Origin: Larus michahellis
Lineage: Eukaryota; Chordata; Aves; Charadriiformes; Laridae
Reading direction: 5' to 3'
NCBI RefSeq assembly: GCF_964199755.1
Contig: NC_133917.1
Span: 4,283,967 to 4,347,966, forward strand
DNA length: 64,000 nt
This document shows, one piece after another, positions 21,701 through 30,700 of this stretch (position 1 is the first letter of the stretch; each line of letters opens with the position of its first letter). A program made the translations under genes and the position numbers. The notes below the pieces were generated by a model. That model was not told where the DNA came from. It ran no database searches and was given only the letters and a program-made list of their open reading frames with translations.

Positions 21701-24700
21701 TGCGTTGAGGCACGTATGTGTGCACGCACACGTGTGTGCACGCTTGCTCTGGGTGCTCTCCCTGCCAGGGTTTGTCACCCCGGCCCCCCCAGGGACCCCC
21801 TGCCGGGGCACTGCTGTGTCCCCACGTCCCCCTGTCCCCATGTCCCCCTGTCCCTGTGTCCCGTGTGGGGGTCACAAGCCGGCTGGGGGAGGGCGGCTGT
21901 GCTGGGCTCCCGTTCCCACGTCCCCATGCTGCTGGCGCACCCATGGGTGCCACCGCCGTCCCCCCCCTCCATGGCAGAGCCCGTGACACTGTGCAGGACC
22001 CACCTGCGGGGCCCCATCCTGCGGTGAGTCCCTGGAGACCCCCAGCACGGGGAGGGGGGCGCTTCTGGGGGGAAACTGAGGCACAGCGGGGAGCGGGGGG
22101 GCTGAGCACCCTGACCCTCTTGTGGGTCCCCAGGGGGCAAAGCCACCCCACAAAGGGGTCCCCAGGCTGTGCCCCCCCTCCCCTCCCCACTTGTGGGTTT
22201 GTCCCTGTCCCCAGAGTCATCCCAGCCGCCGCTGTGGCCCCACTGACCCTGCGGGCTGGCGGGGACTTTGTCCCCAGTGTCACCCAGGTGCCACCCATGG
22301 CTCTGCCTGGGGTGGGGAGCGCCGGCGCTCCCGGCAGGGTGACACAGTGGGGACAGCCACCCTCGGGGCTGGGTGACCCCTGAAGCTCGGGGTGCTGGGG
22401 GGAGTTCGGGCCCCTCCGGCGTGGGGCAGGGGCACCCGCCACCCCCTGCCCTCACCCCTCCTCAGTCCCCACCGCGGGGTGCCCCATCCCCAGTGCCGGG
22501 TGCGGAGCTTCAGGTGCTGGGTGCGGGATGCGCTCTGGGTGCTGTGTAGGTGTAGGCTTGAGGGGTTTTGGGTGCAGGATGAGCTCCGGGTGCAGGGTGC
22601 TGGGTGCCGGGTACAGGACGCTCTCTGGACACAGGGCGCAGGATATGGGGTGCAGGATAAGCTCTGGGTACGGGGTGCAGGGTGCTCTGCGCAGCGTGCT
22701 GGTACCGGGTGCAGGATGCATTCTGGGCATGGGGTGCAGGGTGCTGGGTGCGGGGTGCTGGGTACCAGGTGCAGGATGTGCTCTGGGTGCTGTGTATGGG
22801 GGGCAGGATGAGCTTTGGGTGCTGGGTACCGGGTGCAGGATAATCTCTGGGTGCTGGGTGCAGGATGAGCTCTGGACACAGGGTGCAGGGTACCAGGGGC
22901 AGGATGAGCTCTGGGTGCTGGGTACCGGGTACAGGATACGTTCTGGGTGCTGCGTAGATGCAGGGTGAAGGGGTTTTGGGTGCAGGATGAGCTCTGGGTG
23001 CAGGGTGCTGTATATGGGGTGCAGGATACGCTCTGGCTGCAGGGTGCTGGGTGCAGGATGAGCTCCGGGTGCTGGGTGCAGGATGAGCTCTGGACACAGG
23101 GTGCTGGGTACCGGGTGCAGGATGCATTCTGGGCATGGGGTGCAGGGTGCTGGGTGCAGGATGAGCTCTGGGTGCTGGGTGCAGGATATGCTCTGCGTAG
23201 AGGGTGCTGGGTGTGGGATGAGCTCTGGGTGCAGGGTGAGCTCTGGACACAGGGTGCTGGGTGCAGGATGAGCTCTGGGTGCAGGGTACGGGGTGCAGGG
23301 TGCACTCTGGACGTAGGGTGCTGGGTGCAGGATGTGCTCTGGACAGAGGGTGCGGGGTGCGGGATGAGGTCTGGGTGCTGGATGCTGGGTGCTGGGTGCA
23401 GGGTGCTGGGTACCAGGTGCAGGGTGTGCTCTGGACGCAGGGTGCTGTGTGCGGGACGAACTCTGGGTGCTGGTTGCTGGGTGCAGGGTGTGCTCTGGGT
23501 GCAGGGTGCTGTGTGTGGGATGAGCTCTGGGTGCAGGGTGCAGGGTGTGCTCTGGACGCAGGGTGCTGGGTGCGGGATGACCTCTGGGTGCAGGGTGCTG
23601 GGTACCAGGTGCAGAATGAGCTCTGGGTGCAGGGTACGGGGTGCAGGGTGTGCTCTGGACACAGGGTGCTGGGTGCGGGATGAGCTCTGGGTGCTGGTTG
23701 CTGGGTGCAGGATGCGCTCCGGGTGCAGGGTGCCGGGTACGGGGTGCAGGATGAGCTCTGGATGCAGGGTGCTGGGTGCAGGATGCGCTCCGGGTGCAGG
23801 GTGCTGGGTGCAGGATGTGCTCTGGATGCAGGGTGCTGGGTACGGGGTGCAGGATGAGCTCTGGATGCAGGGTGCTGGGTGTGGGATGCTCTCCGGGTGC
23901 AGGGTGCTGGGTACCAGGTGCAGGGTGCGCTCTGGACGCAGGGTGCTGGGTGCGGGATGAGCTCTGGGTGCAGGGTGCTGGGTACCGGGTGCAGGATGTG
24001 CTCTGGACGCAGGGTGCTGGGTGCCCCCAGCGCCCGCTCCATCCGTGCCGTGCCCACGCTCCCACCTGCGCCCCTCCCCTGTCACCATCGCTCGGGGGGG
24101 GGGTCCCCTGGGTGGGTGCCACCACCCCTCCCCGCCCCGGGGACACCCATGGGTGCTGCCCACGCGTGTCAGGGCGTGTGCATGGGCGCGTCCACCACCG
24201 CGGGGTGTGGGTGTGTGTGTGTGTGTGTGTGTCCCATCCTGCGGGTGACGCGGTGCCCGGTGCCCGCAGGCTGCGGTACATGGTGAAGCAGCTGGAGACG
24301 GGCGAGGTGAACGTGGAGGAGCTGAAGAGGAACCTGGAATACGCCGCCTCGCTGCTGGAGGCCGTCTACATCGACGAGACGAGGTGCGGGCACGGAGGGG
24401 GCGAGGGGGACGCGGCGAGGGGGACGCGGCGCCCACCTCGACGCCAGAGAGGAACCTCATGGAATTCAACAAGGGCAAGCGCAGGGTGCTGCACCCGGGG
24501 AGGAATAACCCCCCCGGCAGCGGGACAGGTTGGGGGTGACCTGCTGGAGAGCAGCTGGGTGGCAAGAGACCTGGGAGTCCTGGGGGACAACGGGATGGCC
24601 ACGAGCCAGCGATGGGCACTGGTGGCCAAGAAGGCCAACGGCAGCCTGGGGGGCATCAAGAAGAGCGTGGCCAGCAGGTGGAGGGAGGTCATCCTCCCCC

Positions 24701-27700
24701 TCGGCTCTGCCCTGGGGAGGCCACACCTGGAGCGCTGGGTCCAGTTCTGGGCTCCCCGGGTCAAGAGGGACAGGGAACTGCTGGAGAGGGGACAGCAAAG
24801 GGCTACCAAGATGCTGAGGGGATGGAACCTCTCTCTGATGAGGAAAGGCCGAGGGATTTGGGGCTCTTCAGTCTGGAAAAAAGACGACGGAGGGGGGGAT
24901 TTTCTCAATGCTTAAAATACTGAAAGGGGGGGTGGCAGGAGGATGGGGCCAGGCTCTTCTCAGTGGTGCCCGGGGACAGGACAAGGGGTAACGGGCACAG
25001 ACTTGAGCATGGGAAGTTCCACCTCAACACGAGGAGGAACTTCTTGACGTTGAGGGTGGCAGAGCCCTGGCAGAGGCTGCCCAGAGAGGTGGGGGAGTCT
25101 CCGTCTCTGGAGACATCCCAACCCCGCCTGGACGCGTCCCTGTGCCACCTGCTGTGGGTGACCCTGCTCTGGCCGGGGGTTGGAGGAGATGATCTCCAGA
25201 GGGCCCTTCCCACCCTGTGATTCTATGATTCCCCCTTCCCGTCCCACAGGCAGATGCTGGACACGGAGGACGAGCTGCGGGAGATGGGCTCGGACGCGGC
25301 GGTGCCCTCGGAAGTGCGGGACTGGCTGGCGGCCACCTTCACCCAGCAGGCGCGAGCCAAAGGGCGGCGGGCGGAGGAGAAGCCCAAGTTCCGCAGCATC
25401 GTTCATGCTGTCCAGGCCGGCATCTTCGTGGAGAGGTGGGCGCTGGGTGGCACCCACCTCTGGGTGGGGCATGGGGGGCACGGCTGGGACGGAGATGGGG
25501 GGTGGGAGAGCAGTTCCCGGTTGTCCCATGGCAGCCAGGGGTTACGCCTGGCACCCAGGTGGGTTCCAGGGCACCCAGGTGGGTCCCCAAGCACACAGGG
25601 ATGGTCCCCAGCACCCAGATGGGTCCCCAAGCACCAAGGTGGGTTCCCAAGCGCCCAAGGGCTGCCCTCAGCACCCAGGTGGTCCCCAAGCACCCAGGAT
25701 GTCCCTTGCACCCAGGTGGGTCACCCAGCATCCAGGTAGGTCCCCAAGCACCAAGGGGGGTTCCCAAGCACCTGAGATGTCCCCAGCACCCAGGTGAGTC
25801 CCTGGTGCCCAGGTGGGTCCTCGAACACCCAGGAACAGTCCTCAGCACTCAGGTGGGTCCCCAAGCACCCAGGGGCTGTGCCAAGCACCCAGGTGGGTTC
25901 CGGGGTACCCAGGTGGTCCCCAAGCATCTGGGATGTCTCCAGCACCCAGGCATGGTCACCCAGCACCCAGATAGGTCCCCAGTGCCCAGGTGGGTCCCCC
26001 GGCACCCAGGGACAGTCACTGACACCCAGCTGGGTCCCCAAGCACCTGAGATGTCCCCACCACCCAGGTGGCTCCCCAGTGCCCAGGTGGGTCCTCAAGC
26101 ACCCAGGTGGGTCTCTGAGCATCCAGGTGGTCCCCAGGCACCTGGGATGTCCCCAGCACCCAGGTGGGTCCCTGGTGCCCAGGTAGGTCCTCGAACACCC
26201 AGGGACAGTCCCCAGCACCCAGGTGGGTTCCCAAGCACCCAGGGGCTGTGCCCAGCAGCCAGGTGGTCCCCAGGCACCTGTGATGTCCCCAGCATCCAGG
26301 TGGGTCCCCAAGCACCCAGGTGGGTGCCTGAGCATTCAGGGGCTGCCCTCAGCACCCAAGTGGTCCTGAAGCACCGGGGATGTCCCCAGCGCCCAGGTGG
26401 GTCCCCCAACACCCAGGGACAACCACTAACACCCAGGTGGGTCCCTGAGCATCCAGGGGCTGTCTTCAACACCCAGGTGGGTTCCAGGGCACCCAGGTGG
26501 TCCCCAAGCACCTGGGATGTCCCCCCCTCTGCCCAGGTGGGTGCTCAAACACCCAGGGACAGTCACTAACCCCCAGGTGGGTCCCTGAGCACCCAGGGAT
26601 GGTCCCCAACACCCAGGTGGGTCCCTGAGCACCCTGGTGGGTCCTCAACCACCCAGGGGTTGTCCCCTGCATCCAGGTAGCTCCTCTGCACCCAGGTGGG
26701 TGTCTGAGCATCCAGGTGGTCCCCAGGCACCTGGGATGTCCTCAGCACCCGGGGACGGTCCCCAGTGCCCAGGTGGGTCCCTGAGCACCTAGATGGGTCC
26801 CCAAGCACCCAGGGGCTGCCCTCAGCACCCAGGTAGTTCCCCAGCACCCAGGTGGGTCCTCAAGCACCTGGACTGTCCCTATGACCCGCCTGGGTCCTCA
26901 CATACCAGGGTCTGTCCCCTGGCACCCAAGTCTGTCCCCTGGCACCCAGGTGGATCCCCAAACACCCGGACTCTCCTTATCAGCCAGCTCTGTTCCCAGC
27001 ACCAGGTGGGTCCCCAGCACCCAGGTTTGTCCCCGGCACCCAGCTCTGTCCCTTGGCACCCAGGTGGGTCCCCAGCACCCAGGTTTGTCCCCAGCACCCA
27101 GGTTTGTCCCTGGCATCCAGCTCTGTCCCCCAGCACCCAGGTGGGTCCCCCAGCACCCAGCTCTGTCCCCGGCACCCAGGTTTGTCCCCAGCACCCAGGT
27201 TTGTCCCTGGCATCCAGCTCTGTCCCCCAGCACCCAGCTTCATCCCCAGCACCCAGCTTCATCCCCAGCACCCAGGTGGGTCCCCCAGCACCCAGGTTTG
27301 TCCCCAGCACCCAGCTCTGTCCCCTGGCACCCAGGTTTGTCCCTGGCATCCAGCTCTGTCCCCTGGCACCCAGGTTCATCCCCGGCACCCAGGTTTGTCC
27401 CCAGCACCCAGCTCTGTCCCCTGGCACCCAGGTTTGTCCCCAGCACCCAGGTGGGTCCCCCAGCACCCACATCAGCCCTGCCTCCCCCCCCTTGCAGGAT
27501 GTTCCGCCGGACGTACACGGCCGTGGGGCCCAGCTACTCCACCTCCGTCCTGAACTGCCTGAAGGTACCAGGGGATGGGGGCGATGGGGGGGTGGGGGGG
27601 GGGCACCCCAATACCCCGGGGGGCTGCTGCCCCGCTGGCACGCTGCCCCGGCCTGGCGGCGCCTGGGCACGGCTGCCCCATCCGCACCGCTGGCTCCGGA

Positions 27701-30700
27701 GGATGTGGCCTGGGTTGCCCGGGGGAGGTGGCACCCTGCGCTGCTGGGCATGGCCGGGCATGGCTGGGCTGCACTGGGCATGGCTGGGCATTGCTGGGCA
27801 TCACCTGGCATCGCCGGACATCGCCGGGCATGGCGGGGCTGCACTGGGCATGGATAGGCATCGTTGGGCATCACCTGGCATCGCCGGGCATGGCTGGGCT
27901 GCACTGGGCATGGATAGGCATCGTTGGGCATCACCTGGCATTGCTGGGCATGGCTGGGCTGCACTGGGCATCGCTGGGCTGCACTGGGCATCGTTGGGCT
28001 GCACTGGGCATGGATAGGCATCGCTGGGCATTGCCAGGCATCACGTGGCATCACCGGGCATGGCTGGACATCACCTGGAATGGCTGGGCTTCAATGGGCA
28101 TGGCTTGGTATTCCTGGGCATATCTGGGCATCACTGGGCATGGCTGGGATTTAGTGGGCATCACTGGGGATTGTCTGGCATCGCCGGGCATCGCCGGGCA
28201 CTGCCTGGCATTGCTTCACTGGTCTCAGCTGGTCTTCACTGGGCATGGCTGGGCACCACTGGGGATTGTTGGGCTTCAATTGGCTTGGCATGGCTGGGCA
28301 TCCCCTGGAATTGTTTGGCCTCAATGGGCATGGCATGGTATTCCTGGGCATGGCTGGGCTTTACTGGACATCCCTGGGGATTGTCGGGCATCGCCGGGCA
28401 TTGCCTGGCATCGCTTCACTGGGCTTTGCTGGTCTTCAGTGGGCATAGCTGGGCATCCCCTGGAATCACTGGGCTTCAGTGGGCAGGGCTTGACATCCCT
28501 GGGCATGGCTGGGCATCATCACTGGGCATTGCTGAGCATCGCTAGGGATTGCTGGGCATCGCTGGGCATTGCCTGGCACGGCTGGGCTTCACTGGGCATC
28601 ACCTGGAATTGCTGGGCTTCAATGGGCATGGCTGGGCTTTACTGGGCATCCCTGGGGATTATTGGGCATCGCTGGGCATTGCGGGGTACTGCTGGGCATT
28701 CTATGGCATGGCTGGGCATCACCTGGAATTGTTGAGCTTCAGTGGGCATGGCTCAGCATCCCCGGGCATCATCGCTGGGGATCGCGGGGCATCGCTGGGC
28801 ACGGCCTGGCATCGCTTCACTGGTCTCGGCTGGTCGTCACCGGGCATGGCTGGGCATCACCGGGCATCACCGGGCATCGCCTGGAACTGCTGAGCATGGC
28901 TGGGCTTAACCGGGCATCACTGGGCATTGCTGGGTGTCGCTGGGGATTGGTCTGGCATCGCTGGGCGTTGCCTGGCATCGCTGGGAATGGCTGGGCATCA
29001 CCTGGAATTGCTGGGCATCAGTGGGCATGGCTGAGTGTCCCTGGGCATGGCTGGGCATCCCTGGGCATAGTTCGGCATCCCTGGGCATGGCTGGGCTTCA
29101 CTGGCTATTGCCGGGCGTCACCAGGCATCGCCGGGCGTCACCGGGCACGGGGCTTGCCCTGGCACTGAGGTGACCCCCCCTCGCCGTCTCCCCCCAGAGC
29201 CTGGACCTGTGGTGCTTCGACGTCTTCGCGCTGAACCGGGTGACGGAGGATCACTCCCTGCGGACCATCGTCTTCGAGCTCTTCACCCGACACAACCTCA
29301 ACAGCCGCTTCAAGGTACCCCCGCGTCCCCGCGCCCGCCACGGCGCTGCCCCCGGGGCTGGGTGTGCCCTGGCGCGGGCCGAGGGCTTGGCACGGGCGGG
29401 CGCACCCATGGGCGCGTGTGCCGGTGCCGCAGATCCCCTCCGTCTTCCTGACCACGCTGCTGGACGCGCTGGAGGCCGGTTACGGCAAGTACCGCAACCC
29501 CTACCACAACCAGGTCCACGCCGCCGACGTCACCCAGACCGTCCATTGCTTCTTGCTCCGCACCGGCATGTTGGTACGGGGTCCCAGGGGGTCCTATGGG
29601 GGTCCCGGGACGTGTCTGGGCCCTGGGCCGGTGGCCGGTGGCCAGTGGTTGTCCGGCTGGTCCAGGGGATGCTTGTTGCCACGGAGACAACGCCACCTCG
29701 CCAGGATGGTGGGGACGGGGTCGCCCCCGGCTTGGGGGGGATGGGGTGGGGTGGGTGGGCACACGTGGGGTGACACCTGGCGCCTGGTGGTCCCCACACG
29801 GCTGTCACGGCTGTCACCCGCACACACTCGTGATGTGTCCCATGCGTGGCTGGGGCAGGCGCGCATGGCTGCGCACGCGTGCAGTCACACGCAGTCCTGC
29901 AAAAACACGCACGCGGAGGACCCTGCACCCGCTCGGCCCCGTGTCCCTCAACGGGGTGGCACCGGAGCAGCCGGTGCCCGTCCCCGTCCCCCTGATGCCT
30001 GCGTCCCCCCAGCACTACCTGACGGAGATCGAGGTCCTGGCCATCATCTTCGCTGCCGCCATCCACGACTACGAGCACACGGGCACCACCAACAGCTTCC
30101 ACATCCAGACCAAGTGAGGGCGGGTGGCACAGCATCGGGGGCACGGCACGGCACGGGTGGCATGGCACGGCACGGTGTGGTTGGCATGGCATGGCACGGG
30201 TGGCATGGCATGGCACATCACTGGGGGCATGGCATGGCATGGCACAGCATGGGTGGCATGGCACGGTGTGGTGCAGGTGGCATGGCATGCGTGGCATGGC
30301 ACAGCATGGTGCGGGTGGCACGGCATGGCACAGGTGGCATGGCATGACACATCACCGGGGGCCTGGCATGGCATGGCATGGCATGGCACGGCATGGGTGG
30401 CATGGCACGGCGTGGTGCAGGTGGCATGGCATGGCACAGGTAGCATGGCATGGCACATCACTGGGGGCCTGGCATGGCATGGCATGGCATGGCATGGGTG
30501 GTGTGGCATGGCATGGTGCAGGTGGCGTGGCATGTCGTGGCATGGCATGGCACCAGGGGCATGGCATGGCACAGCACGGTGCGGGTGGCGTGGCATGGCA
30601 CGGGGCAGGTGGCACGGCACGGGTGGCATGGCACAGCTTGGGCAGAGCGGAGAGGGCTGGGGACCTGTCGTGGGGACACGTGGGGCATGGAAAGGACTGA

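Noticed and set aside
22280-24619. Minus-strand open frame of 779 codons in PDE1B intron 1
   Set aside because: It is created by a stop-free 30-bp repeat; two other frames are open over the same DNA and no start context, domain or splice support exists.
23776-24915. Plus-strand frame joining PDE1B exon 2 to CR1 sequence
   Set aside because: The frame passes through the exon 2 donor into the LINE. The PDE1B model with matching phases explains the exon, and the rest is LINE protein relic.
25436-28017. Several plus-strand open frames of about 350-380 codons in PDE1B introns 3 and 4
   Set aside because: They follow the 20-bp repeat units and are compositionally monotonous.
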